DNA of 64,000 nt, taken from NCBI RefSeq assembly GCF_009765785.1, contig NZ_LMUT01000016.1, positions 284,357-348,356 on the forward strand, in the 5' to 3' direction. The notes under the pieces are model-generated. The model had not been told where the DNA came from and did not search any database. It saw nothing but the letters and a program-made list of their open reading frames with translations. This document shows, piece by piece, positions 49,018 through 57,222 of this stretch. The position numbers were made by a program, and so were the translations under genes. This DNA comes from Granulicella sp. L46. GTDB taxonomy: Bacteria > Acidobacteriota > Terriglobia > Terriglobales > Acidobacteriaceae. Each line of letters starts with the position of its first letter. Within the stretch, counting starts at the first letter, position 1.

Positions 49018-50445
49018 ATGCTGGAATGGAGTCTTGTTCACGGAAGCCTGATCGCCTTCTTTATTCTGGCGAACAGCTTTTTTGTGGCTGCGGAGTTTGC
49101 GCTGGTCAGCGTGCGGGAGACGCGGATCGAGCAGCTGATTGCGCAAAACCGTCCCGGCGCGCGAACGGCGCTTCGACTCAAGCACAATCTCAATGAGTTT
49201 TTGCCGGCGGTGCAGTTTGGCGTGACGCTGGCTAGCTTGGCGCTGGGCGGACTGGGTGAACCTGCGCTGGCCGATGCGATCCTCCACGGATTGACGCATG
49301 TAGGCTTTCTGAGCACGTTGCCGGGGGTGCAGGCGCATGCTTTGTTGTATGCGCATTCGCTCGCGGTGGTGCTGGCCTTCGCGATCATTACGTACTTTGA
49401 AGTGTTGCTGGGAGAGCTGGTGCCGAAATCGCTGGCGCTGCAACGAGCGGAGCGGATTGCGCTGGCGGTTGCGGGACCGATGGATGTGTTCATACGGATG
49501 ACGCGGCCGGCGGTGGAGCTGATGAATGTGTCGGCGACCGTGGTGCTGCGAATGTTTCATGCACCGTTGAGTGGAGAGAGTTCGGTGCACTCGCCTGAAG
49601 AGCTGAAGATGCTGGCAACGGCGACCCGGCGGATGGGGTTGTTGCCACCGTTTCAGGAGCAGATGATTCATCGGGCGATCGAGCTCAACCAGGTGGTGGT
49701 GAGCGAGATCATGACGCCGCGCGGGAAGATCTTCTCGTTACCGGCGGACATGACGCTGGAGCAGGCTAGCGCGCGGATTGTGGATGAGCAGCACTCGCGC
49801 ATTCCGGTGTATGACCCGGAGAAGGGGCGAGATCACATTATCGGTGTGGCCTACTCGAAGGATGTTGCGCGGCTGATTCACTTTCGCAGCATTGCGCAGG
49901 GACTGGGCAATCGCGGCGCTTCGGGGATCACGCTGCTGCAGGTGATGCGGGATGTGCTGGTGGTTCCGGAGACCAAGCTGGCTGTGGAGTTGCTGCAGGA
50001 GTTCAAGGACCGGCGGCGACAGATCGCGATCGTGGTTGATGAGTTCGGATCGACGCTTGGATTGATCACGGCTGAGGATGTGCTGGAACAGGTTGTGGGT
50101 GAGTTGGAGGACGAGTTTGATACGGGCAGAAATCTGCCGCTGCCGGCGGCTGGTGGTGGGCTGCTGCTGGATGGCAGTGCTAGTTTGAGAGACTTGGTGA
50201 CGCAGCTGCATTGGAAGTTTCCGCGCGAGTATGGGGTTGAAACGCTGGCGGGATTTCTGCTGGTGCAACTCGGACACATTCCGGTGGAAGGCGAATCGGT
50301 GGAGTTCAACGCGCGTCGATTTGAAGTGGTGAAGATGGACGGTCAGCGGATTGCGCAAGTGCGCGTGGATCCGATTGTTGAGACCGAGGCGATGCGCAAG
50401 GCTGCTGCGGAACTTGATCAGACGTCTGCGGAGACGCGCCTATGA
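49018..50445 (+). CDS. CNNM/CorC-family protein with CBS domains
   Basis: The protein has 475 residues. An N-terminal DUF21/CNNM membrane region of about 190 residues has several spans (ANSFFVAAEFALVSVRETRIEQL). Two CBS domains lie at about 205-335 (VVVSEIMTPRGKIF, HSRIPVYDPEKGRDHIIGVAY). A transporter-associated CorC/HlyC domain occupies the C-terminus. These proteins are linked to Mg2+ or other divalent cation efflux. The stop overlaps the ATG of the next permease gene, which suggests coupled translation though the functions look unrelated. Confidence 0.9.
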   Translation: MLEWSLVHGSLIAFFILANSFFVAAEFALVSVRETRIEQLIAQNRPGARTALRLKHNLNEFLPAVQFGVTLASLALGGLGEPALADAILHGLTHVGFLSTLPGVQAHALLYAHSLAVVLAFAIITYFEVLLGELVPKSLALQRAERIALAVAGPMDVFIRMTRPAVELMNVSATVVLRMFHAPLSGESSVHSPEELKMLATATRRMGLLPPFQEQMIHRAIELNQVVVSEIMTPRGKIFSLPADMTLEQASARIVDEQHSRIPVYDPEKGRDHIIGVAYSKDVARLIHFRSIAQGLGNRGASGITLLQVMRDVLVVPETKLAVELLQEFKDRRRQIAIVVDEFGSTLGLITAEDVLEQVVGELEDEFDTGRNLPLPAAGGGLLLDGSASLRDLVTQLHWKFPREYGVETLAGFLLVQLGHIPVEGESVEFNARRFEVVKMDGQRIAQVRVDPIVETEAMRKAAAELDQTSAETRL

Positions 50446-51398
50446 GTGCTGGGCCGGGACGCGGTGCGGTGGGCCGGATTTTGCGACGGGTGGTGACCAC
50501 GCTGCCCGTGTTGTGGGTCGTGGTGACGGTTGTATTTTTGATGATTCACCTGGTGCCTGGCGATCCCATTGTGCAGATGCTCGGCGACGGCGCGACAGCT
50601 GGGGATATTGCCGGACTTCGCCATGCGTATGGTCTGGATGTACCGCTGGGAACGCAGTATGTGCGCTATTGGAGCGGGTTGCTGCATGGGAATCTTGGAC
50701 AGTCGCTGCGGCTTCATGATTCGGTGCTGCACCTGATTCTGCAGCGGTATCCGTATACTTTGGCGTTGACGCTTGCGGCTACGCTGATCGGTGTGGGGCT
50801 GGCGATTCCGGCGGGTGTGGCGTCGGCCCGGCGGGTGAATCGGTGGCCGGATCGGGCGATTGGGTTTGCCAGTTTGGTGGGACTTTCCTTCCCTAACTTT
50901 GCGCTTGGGCCGATTTTGATTTTGGTATTCGCGATCGATCTGGCGTTGCTGCCTGTGTCGGGTGCGGGCGTCGGCGCTGGCGATTTTGTCCGGCATTTGG
51001 TGTTGCCGGCGATCACGCTGGGGTCGGGGTTGGCGGCGATCCTTACGCGTATGGTGCGGACGTCGATGCTAGAGGAACTGGGGCAGGATTACATTCGGAC
51101 GGCTCGAGCGAAGGGGCTTTCGGAGAACGTGGTGGTGTATCGGCACGCGCTGCGCAATGCGCTAAACCCGGTGCTGACGGTGATTGGGTTGCAGTTTGGA
51201 TCGCTGCTGGCGGGCGCGATTGTGACGGAGACAATCTTTGGCTGGCCGGGAATTGGGCGGCTGACACTGTCGGCTATTTCGAATCGCGATTATGCGCTCG
51301 TGCAGGGCTGCATTCTGGCGATTGGGCTGTCGTATGTGCTGGTGAATCTGCTCACGGATTCGGTGTATGCGTTGGCTGATCCACGGATGCGGCGATGA
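50442..51398 (+). CDS. DppB/OppB-type ABC transporter permease
   Basis: This 318-residue membrane protein has six spans. Segments typical of peptide/nickel permeases are FLMIHLVPGDPIVQMLGDGAT, the EAA-loop region MLEELGQDYIRTARAKGLSENVV and FGWPGIGRLTLSAI. It imports peptides or related solutes with a DppC partner, ATPases and a binding protein. The only candidate DppC is on the opposite strand at 52859. No ATPase or binding protein gene is nearby. ATG at 50442 overlaps the previous stop. Confidence 0.88.
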   Translation: MSAGPGRGAVGRILRRVVTTLPVLWVVVTVVFLMIHLVPGDPIVQMLGDGATAGDIAGLRHAYGLDVPLGTQYVRYWSGLLHGNLGQSLRLHDSVLHLILQRYPYTLALTLAATLIGVGLAIPAGVASARRVNRWPDRAIGFASLVGLSFPNFALGPILILVFAIDLALLPVSGAGVGAGDFVRHLVLPAITLGSGLAAILTRMVRTSMLEELGQDYIRTARAKGLSENVVVYRHALRNALNPVLTVIGLQFGSLLAGAIVTETIFGWPGIGRLTLSAISNRDYALVQGCILAIGLSYVLVNLLTDSVYALADPRMRR

Positions 51399-51423
51399 AG
51401 GTAATGCGAATGGATTCGGGCGA

Positions 51424-51454
51424 AAAAAGAGGTCCCACATTGGGACCTCTTTTT
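51424..51454. terminator. Bidirectional terminator
   Basis: A 14-bp stem (51424-51437 with 51441-51454) has a 3-base loop and A/T runs on both sides: AAAAAGAGGTCCCA and TGGGACCTCTTTTT. It separates the convergent permease and PEP-CTERM genes and can stop both. Confidence 0.92.
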
Positions 51455-51467
51455 CTGAGACCGTAGT

Positions 51468-52157
51468 TTACGAGCGCTTGTAGCCGACGAAGGTAGCGAG
51501 GGAGAGAAGCGCGGTCCCGAGGAGGAGCAGGGAGCTGGGTTCCGGGGTAACGGTTGACGTGGGTTCGTAGAAGTTGACTGAGCCGGTGACGGGGCTGCCG
51601 TAGGTGGCTTCAGCGATCTGGCCGACATTGATCTGGCTGCAGGAGGCGTCTCCGAGGGAGGTTCCGCCACAGGTAGGGTCGGTGAAGTTGAAAAAGAGCT
51701 CCGCATCATAGGCGCCGTTGGCGAAGATTGGGATCTCGTAGCTTGGGCCACCATTTTCCGTCAGGTCCAAGTACATCGTGGTTCCGGGAGCCGGCGGGTT
51801 AGCGTTGAAAAAGTTCTCGTTGGGGTCGCCTAGTGGACCCGCGGAGATGGATGTGAGTGGTTCTCCGTTGGGGTAGGTGGTGATGAGGTCGTAGGTTCCG
51901 TCGGTGAAGCCTGGAGTCGCGCCGGTGAAGTCTCCGGAGAGCAGGCAACTGGTCGCGGTAGCTCCCGAAGAACACTCCCCCTGGAGGTTGATATAGGTTC
52001 CGAAAGGATTGTCAGTACCCTGACCGATAAGCGTGAAGTCCTGAGCGCTTACTCCAAGATCGACGGTGATTACGGGTGTAGCGTGCGCTGTTGGAAGTGC
52101 AATCATCAGAGCGGCAATTGCGACGACGCCCGACCCGAGGGCCCTGAAACTTTTCAT
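51468..52157 (-). CDS. PEP-CTERM exported protein
   Basis: A 229-residue protein from the ATG at 52157, with AGGAG seven bases upstream. A signal peptide (VVAIAALMIALPTAHA) begins it. The middle is Thr/Gly/Asn-rich with Cys in GECSSGATATSCLL and PTCGGTSLGDASCS. It ends with the sorting signal TPEPSSLLLLGTALLSLA, a further short hydrophobic run and the basic YKRS. Such signals are cut by exosortase (EpsH-like) and link proteins to exopolysaccharide. No exosortase gene is in the window. Confidence 0.9.
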   Translation of the reverse strand: MKSFRALGSGVVAIAALMIALPTAHATPVITVDLGVSAQDFTLIGQGTDNPFGTYINLQGECSSGATATSCLLSGDFTGATPGFTDGTYDLITTYPNGEPLTSISAGPLGDPNENFFNANPPAPGTTMYLDLTENGGPSYEIPIFANGAYDAELFFNFTDPTCGGTSLGDASCSQINVGQIAEATYGSPVTGSVNFYEPTSTVTPEPSSLLLLGTALLSLATFVGYKRS

Positions 52158-52377
52158 GCGGTAACTCCTAATGGAATGCGTACGTAGTACTGAGCGCACG
52201 TAAAGGGCCGAAGTTCCATAGCCCTAAACCCCCTCGATTCATCGTCCACGTGTGACTGGAAAGAACAATGTGCGATCTTTTGCGCAATTTAGAGGCAATT
52301 ATTTTCCAAGTGACCCGGCGACGGGGGCTCTCATATTCGGAGCTGAAGATTTTCGTGAGCTGAGGAAAAGTGATGTT

Positions 52378-52854
52378 TCAGGGGAGTAGGGGGAGGATCT
52401 CGGCTTGTGGTTGGGCGTTTTGGATGCGGAGGAGGGCGTAGGTGATGGGCAGGTCGAAGCGGCGCGGGCCGGCGCTGCCTGGGTTGAGGTAGAGGACGCC
52501 GCGGTGATGCTTGATGGACGGTTTGTGGGAGTGGCCATAGATGACGGTGGCGATGCCGGCGGCCTGGGGGATGAGGTCGAGGTCTTCGCGGGCATGGACC
52601 ATGTAGATCAGGCAGCCGGCTAGCTCGATGAGTTCGGTGGCAGGAAGGAGGGAGTTGGGGCCGTGGGTGTCGACGTTGCCGCGGATGGCGGTGACGGGGG
52701 CGATGCGGGCCAGTTCGGTGAGGATGGCAGGGTCGCCGACGTCACCCGTGTGGAGGATGTGGTCGACGCCGGCGAGGGCGGGGAGGAGTTCTGGGCGTAG
52801 GAGGCCATGGGTGTCGGATAGGACGCCGATGAGCATACTCGAGGGCTTGGGCAT
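52378..52854 (-). CDS. YfcE/MJ0936-type metallophosphoesterase
   Basis: This 158-residue phosphodiesterase has all the metal motifs: DTHG near residue 14, GDVGD, GNVDTHGP and GHSH, followed by YLNPGSAGPRR. It belongs to the small cytoplasmic YfcE family. Start at 52854, or at 52836 (MLIGVLSDTHG) which matches the family N-terminus better. It begins four bases after the permease stop, so it is in an operon with it. Natural substrate unknown. Confidence 0.88.
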   Translation of the reverse strand: MPKPSSMLIGVLSDTHGLLRPELLPALAGVDHILHTGDVGDPAILTELARIAPVTAIRGNVDTHGPNSLLPATELIELAGCLIYMVHAREDLDLIPQAAGIATVIYGHSHKPSIKHHRGVLYLNPGSAGPRRFDLPITYALLRIQNAQPQAEILPLLP

Positions 52855-52858
52855 GCTG

Positions 52859-53734
52859 CTAGAGGCCTTGGCGTAGGCGGGTGCGGGGGTCCAGGTAATC
52901 GCGGAGGCCGTCGCCGATTAGGTTGAAGGAGAAGACGCAGAGAGCTAGGGCGATGGCTGGAAAGAACATGAGGTATGGGGATTCGAACATGTGGGAGCGG
53001 GCGTCGTTGAGCATGGCTCCCCAGGTGGCCGTAGGGGGTTGGACGCCGAGGCCAAGAAAGCTGAGGGTGGCTTCGGAGAGGACGGCCGCGGCCATGCCGA
53101 TGGCGGCCTGAACCAGCAAGGGCTGCAGGATGTTGGGGAGGATGTGGCGGACCATCAGGTGGAGGTCGCTGGCTCCCATGGAGCGAGCAGCCTGGATGTA
53201 CTCTCGCTGCTTGACGGTGAGGACCTGGGCGCGGACCAGGCGAGCGTAGTTGACCCAGCCGGCGAGGGCGAGCGCGAGAATGAGGTTCGCAAGTGAGGGG
53301 CCGAGGAAGGCTACGATGGCTACGGCTAGAAGGATTCCGGGGAGAGAGAGGAAGGCATTGGTGAGGTAGATGTTGACGACCGTGTCGGTGAAGCCGCCGT
53401 AGAAGCCGGCTAGCATGCCGAGGATGGAGCCGAGGGTAAGCGAGATGCTGACGACAGCGACAGCGACTAGTAGCGAGATGCGGGCGCCATAGAGGGTGCG
53501 GGAGAGGACATCGCGGCCGAGCTCGTCGGTGCCAAACCAGTGAGCGGCGGAGGGAGGGAGGAGGCGGGCAGAGAGGTTAAGCTGTGCTGGGTCGTGGGGT
53601 GAGAGCCAGGGAGCGAATATCGCGCAAATGAGGAAAAGGGTGAGGACGAGGCAGCCGGCGACGGCGAGTCGTTGATGGGCTGCCTGACGCAGCAGGGAGG
53701 TGAGATTTGATGGAGGATTGCTAGGTTCTTCCAT
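52859..53734 (-). CDS. DppC/OppC-type ABC transporter permease
   Basis: This is a 291-residue permease with the DppC marks: an N-terminal helix, FGTDELGRDVLSRTLYGARI, the EAA loop YIQAARSMGASDLHLMVRHIL and LSEATLSFLGLGVQPPTATWG. It would pair with the DppB-type protein encoded at 50442 on the other strand. It shares a transcript with the phosphoesterase gene. No ATPase or solute-binding gene is adjacent. Divergent from the epimerase gene. Confidence 0.9.
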   Translation of the reverse strand: MEEPSNPPSNLTSLLRQAAHQRLAVAGCLVLTLFLICAIFAPWLSPHDPAQLNLSARLLPPSAAHWFGTDELGRDVLSRTLYGARISLLVAVAVVSISLTLGSILGMLAGFYGGFTDTVVNIYLTNAFLSLPGILLAVAIVAFLGPSLANLILALALAGWVNYARLVRAQVLTVKQREYIQAARSMGASDLHLMVRHILPNILQPLLVQAAIGMAAAVLSEATLSFLGLGVQPPTATWGAMLNDARSHMFESPYLMFFPAIALALCVFSFNLIGDGLRDYLDPRTRLRQGL

Positions 53735-53810
53735 GCCGGTGAAGTGATGATAGCTCGGAAGAGAGGGCTGAGGCGGCTCTGTGGGAGCCAGTGTTGAGTC
53801 GCAGGCAACC

Positions 53811-53838
53811 TTGACATACCTGTGCCCTCACATAAACT
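53811..53838 (+). promoter_or_regulatory. Candidate sigma-70-type promoter for the epimerase operon
   Basis: TTGACA at 53811-53816 is an exact -35 match. TAAACT at 53833-53838, 16 bases later, is a moderate -10. The ATG of the epimerase gene is 120 bases downstream, leaving a long leader. Confidence 0.4.
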
Positions 53839-53957
53839 TGACGCAGAGACCTTACAACGCAAGCAGCGTTAAATGGTTCCAAGAGATGAAACAAACGAGC
53901 GGTGCACCCAGGGCAACCGCCATGATTGTTAGCCAAGATTAGATCGGAGCTGTTTTG

Positions 53958-54950
53958 ATGAACCTCAAAGGGGAAACCGCGGTCGTTTGCGGGGCGGGGG
54001 GCTTTATTGGCGGACATCTTGTCAAAGGCCTGATAGCGAATGGGATTAATGTAGTTCGGGCTGTGGATGTGAAGCCGCTGGATGAGTGGTACCAGGTGAC
54101 GGAGGGCGTCGAAAGCCTGTCGCTGGATTTGAAGGACAAAGAGAACTGCATGATTGCCGCAGATGGCGTCTCGCTGGTGTACCAGCTGGCGGCCGATATG
54201 GGCGGCATGGGGTTCATCGAGAACAACAAGGCGCTTTGCATGCTGAGCGTGCTGACCAATACGCACATGCTGGTGGCGGCACAGGCGAAGGGTGTGAAAC
54301 GCTTCTTTTATTCGTCGTCGGCGTGTGTTTATAACGGAGAGAAGCAGACCAGCCCGGACGTGGTCGCGTTGAAGGAATCCGATGCGTATCCAGCGCTGCC
54401 GGAAGATGGCTATGGCTGGGAGAAGTTGTTTTCGGAGCGGATGTGCCGGCACTTCGAGGAAGATTACGGGCTGGTGTGCCGTGTGGCTCGATACCACAAT
54501 GTCTATGGGCCGGACGGGACGTGGAATGGTGGACGCGAGAAGGCTCCGGCGGCGATCTGCCGTAAGGTGATTGAGGCGAAGAACTCGGGCGTGCATGAGA
54601 TCAATATCTGGGGCGATGGCAAGCAGACGCGCAGCTTTATGTATATCGACGACTGCGTTAAGGGCACAGAGATGATCATGGAGAGCGAGATTGATGAGCC
54701 AATCAATCTAGGCTCGAGTGAGTTGGTGACGATCAATCAGTTAGTGGATCTCGTTGAAGACATTGCCGGGATCAAGCTGAAGCGGACGTATGATTTGAAC
54801 GCGCCAAAGGGTGTGAATGGCCGCAATAGCGACAACACGCTGATTCAGGAGAAGCTGGGCTGGGAGCCGTCGATCCGGTTGCGTGACGGGCTGGAGCGGA
54901 CGTATCGCTGGATTGAACAGGAGATTGCAACCGGGGCGAAAGGGAAATAA
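53958..54950 (+). CDS. GDP-mannose 3,5-epimerase-like protein
   Basis: This 330-residue extended SDR converts GDP-D-mannose to GDP-L-galactose (and gulose), as in plant GME. The NAD motif is GAGGFIGG at residues 12-19. The catalytic Cys is in SSACVYN (Cys123), and the Tyr/Lys pair is YGWEK (Tyr152, Lys156). The sequence RYHNVYGPDGTWNGGREKAP is the GME signature. GGAG upstream and an ATG at 53958 set the start. It is followed four bases later by a WecG/TagA-type glycosyltransferase, so the product probably goes into a surface polysaccharide. Confidence 0.83.
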   Translation: MNLKGETAVVCGAGGFIGGHLVKGLIANGINVVRAVDVKPLDEWYQVTEGVESLSLDLKDKENCMIAADGVSLVYQLAADMGGMGFIENNKALCMLSVLTNTHMLVAAQAKGVKRFFYSSSACVYNGEKQTSPDVVALKESDAYPALPEDGYGWEKLFSERMCRHFEEDYGLVCRVARYHNVYGPDGTWNGGREKAPAAICRKVIEAKNSGVHEINIWGDGKQTRSFMYIDDCVKGTEMIMESEIDEPINLGSSELVTINQLVDLVEDIAGIKLKRTYDLNAPKGVNGRNSDNTLIQEKLGWEPSIRLRDGLERTYRWIEQEIATGAKGK

Positions 54951-54953
54951 TCG

Positions 54954-55712
54954 ATGCCGTCCGCTGAGGGCGAGGAACGAACGATTCTCGGCGTCCATTT
55001 CTTCATCGGAACGGCAGCGCAGGCTGTGGAACGGATGAAGGGTGGGGGATTGCTGGTGGTTCCGGCTGCGCCTGCGCTGAAGGATCTCGAGACGAAGGCG
55101 TCGTATCGCGAGGCGCTGCTGAACGCCGATATGGCGATCGCGGATTCTGCCTACATGGTGATGGTGTGGAATTGGCTGGAACACGACTCGATCCGGCGAC
55201 TGTCGGGGCTGGAGTATCTGCGTGAGCTTTTGAAGCAGCCGGACGTTCGGCAATCGGGCAATGTACTTTGGATTATGGCGAGTCCGCTGAGCGCTGAGCG
55301 TAATCTTGCGTGGCTCGCTGAGCAGGGTATTTCGGTGCCTGAGGAGTATGTGTACCTGGCTCCCTTGTATTCCGAGCAGGAAATCTACGACACTGAACTG
55401 CTGGACCGAATCGAGCGGACCCGGCCGCAGCACATTCTATTGACGTTGGGTGGCGGAACGCAGGAGCGGGTGGGGCTATACCTCAAGCGTAACTTGAGCT
55501 ATCTACCTTCAATACATTGTATTGGGGCGGCTATCGCGTTCCTGAGTGGAGACCAGGTGCGGATACCCATCTGGGCGGATCGGAACTATCTGGGGTGGCT
55601 TTATCGGTCAATCTCCGAGCCGCGGCGCTATATGCCGCGCTACTGGAACGCTCGGAAATTGTTGTATTTGTTGATTCGTTATAGAGAACGCTTGCCAGTG
55701 CCACCCGTTTAG
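54954..55712 (+). CDS. WecG/TagA/CpsF-family glycosyltransferase
   Basis: This 252-residue protein resembles the GT26 family, which adds ManNAcA-type or other sugars to lipid-linked precursors at the inner membrane face. Conserved parts are PAAPALKDLETKASYREAL (N-terminal), ILLTLGGGTQERVG and the C-terminal GAAIAFLSGDQVRIP with GWLYRSISEPRRYMPRYW. It begins three bases after the epimerase stop. Some positions (GGGTQE in place of GxPxQE) depart from the usual consensus, so the exact transfer is uncertain. Confidence 0.78.
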   Translation: MPSAEGEERTILGVHFFIGTAAQAVERMKGGGLLVVPAAPALKDLETKASYREALLNADMAIADSAYMVMVWNWLEHDSIRRLSGLEYLRELLKQPDVRQSGNVLWIMASPLSAERNLAWLAEQGISVPEEYVYLAPLYSEQEIYDTELLDRIERTRPQHILLTLGGGTQERVGLYLKRNLSYLPSIHCIGAAIAFLSGDQVRIPIWADRNYLGWLYRSISEPRRYMPRYWNARKLLYLLIRYRERLPVPPV

Positions 55713-55724
55713 GCCAATATAGTA

Positions 55725-55736
55725 ACCACTAGTGGT
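55725..55736. promoter_or_regulatory. Palindrome ahead of the CAP-domain gene
   Basis: ACCACTAGTGGT is a perfect 12-bp palindrome. GTAACC just before it and GGTTAC at 55748-55753 also form an inverted pair. The block sits 35-45 bases before the CAP gene start and may be an operator. Confidence 0.4.
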
Positions 55737-55769
55737 AACTAATTTCTGGTTACTTTGATTGGTGTTGGC

Positions 55770-56540
55770 ATGAACTTTCGTCTAATTCCGGTAGCATTGT
55801 TCTTGTACTGCGGTGTGGCTTCGGCGGCATCTGTGTCAAAGCTCGTGAGCGGCCCAACGGTTGCGGAGCAGTATCTTCTGTCCGCAGCGAATGTGGAGCG
55901 GGCACAGCGTGGATTGCAACCGTTGCATTGGGATCGCGCGCTCTACGAGGCGGCGAGCTATCATGCGGAACGGATGGCGGAACGCGAGTCGATTTCGCAC
56001 CGGTATGTAGGTGAACCGGAGTTGATGGCGCGAGGACAACAAGCCGGCGCGCGGTTCAGCGTGATCTCGGAGAATGTGGCTGAGGCTCCCAGCGCGGTGA
56101 TGATTCAAGACGCGTGGATGAACTCGGAAAAGCACAGGGAGAATTTGCTGGATCCGAGGGTGGATTCGATCGGGATTCGCGTGATTGGCAGAGGAGACCA
56201 CTTGTACGCGGTTGAAGACTTTGACCGGTCGGTGACGAGTATGTCGCTGGAGGAGCAGGAAGTGGCAGTAGGGCAGCTCCTGCAGTTGAGATCGTCGGTG
56301 ACAATTTTGCCGACGACTGCGGATGCTCGGCGCACGTGCTCGATGGAGACCGGTTATGCGGGTGAGCGCAGGCCATGGTTTGTGATGCGGTATACCGCCG
56401 ATGATCTGACCAAGATTCCGACGATGCTGGAGGAACGGTTAGCGACGGGAAACTATAACGCAGCAGTGGTGGGAGCTTGCCCGGCAGAGGGCGAGCACAA
56501 CTTTACCGCTTACAGTATCGCGGTGCTGTTGTACCGGTAG
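55770..56540 (+). CDS. Secreted CAP/SCP-domain protein
   Basis: The protein has 256 residues from the ATG at 55770, with a signal peptide (LIPVALFLYCGVASA). The CAP domain covers about residues 30-165: SAANVERAQRGLQPLHWDRAL, the SYHAERM His, SENVAEA and DAWMNSEKHRENLLDPRVDSIGI. The C-terminal 90 residues are unassigned, with Cys in RRTCSMETG and GACPAEG. A TTG at 55755 is in frame but less likely. Bacterial CAP proteins are secreted and of unknown role. Confidence 0.87.
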   Translation: MNFRLIPVALFLYCGVASAASVSKLVSGPTVAEQYLLSAANVERAQRGLQPLHWDRALYEAASYHAERMAERESISHRYVGEPELMARGQQAGARFSVISENVAEAPSAVMIQDAWMNSEKHRENLLDPRVDSIGIRVIGRGDHLYAVEDFDRSVTSMSLEEQEVAVGQLLQLRSSVTILPTTADARRTCSMETGYAGERRPWFVMRYTADDLTKIPTMLEERLATGNYNAAVVGACPAEGEHNFTAYSIAVLLYR

Positions 56541-56544
56541 ACAG

Positions 56545-56940
56545 CTATTCGGCAGCGCTGCGTGCCAGCGGTTCGATTACGGCAAGGTTCGGCAGCAGTT
56601 CGTTGGGGATAGCGTGGCGTTGCTGCAGGTAGGATGGCGCGTTGTAGGTGATCCACACCTTGCCTTCGTTGTCTTCATGGACGAGGATCTTCAGTGGTAG
56701 ATTGAGGGCGGCGCTTGGTGCGACGAGCATGATGGGCGTGCCTGCGCGAGGACTTCCGAAGATTAAGAGCTTGGTGGGCGGCATGGTCATGCCAGCCTTT
56801 GCAGCTTCGCCACTATGATCCACGAGAGCGAAGAGGGTGATGCTCCTGGCGGCTAAAGTTTTGGTGAGCGAGTCTACTGTCTGATCGACCGAGTGATGGC
56901 TGGGGATAATGATGATGCCGTGGTAGTTGTCGCTTGTCAT
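56545..56940 (-). CDS. DUF302-family protein
   Basis: A 131-residue protein of the DUF302 family: SVDQTVDSLTKTLAARSITLFALVDHSGEAAKAGM and PPTKLLIFGSPRAGTPIML are read in two stretches. The LPLKILVHEDNEGKVWITYN segment follows. ATG 56940 has AAAGGG seven bases upstream; a GTG at 56946 is also possible. Function not established; members occur beside thiol and redox genes. Convergent with the CAP gene, with only four bases between stops. Confidence 0.87.
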   Translation of the reverse strand: MTSDNYHGIIIIPSHHSVDQTVDSLTKTLAARSITLFALVDHSGEAAKAGMTMPPTKLLIFGSPRAGTPIMLVAPSAALNLPLKILVHEDNEGKVWITYNAPSYLQQRHAIPNELLPNLAVIEPLARSAAE

Positions 56941-57066
56941 GATCACCCTTTGTGGTGTGAGTTGGAGAGACGCTCGAGACTGAATTGCGGCGGAGGCTGG
57001 CTATGTCGGCGTAGGAAATGGGTTGCGTGGGAGCAGCTCGCAGTTGATGACTAGGATAACGCCGCT

Positions 57067-57095
57067 TTGACCCACCCTCGCGCATTTGCTATAAA
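57067..57095 (+). promoter_or_regulatory. Promoter of the tRNA-Asn gene
   Basis: TTGACC (57067-57072), a 17-base spacer and TATAAA (57090-57095) make a near-consensus sigma-70-type promoter. It lies 43 bases before the tRNA. Confidence 0.75.
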
Positions 57096-57137
57096 GGTTG
57101 AGGAGCAACCGCCCGGTTGCCTGCGTTCTCCACGCGA

Positions 57138-57212
<75 letters not shown>

Positions 57213-57222
57213 TTCAATACAA

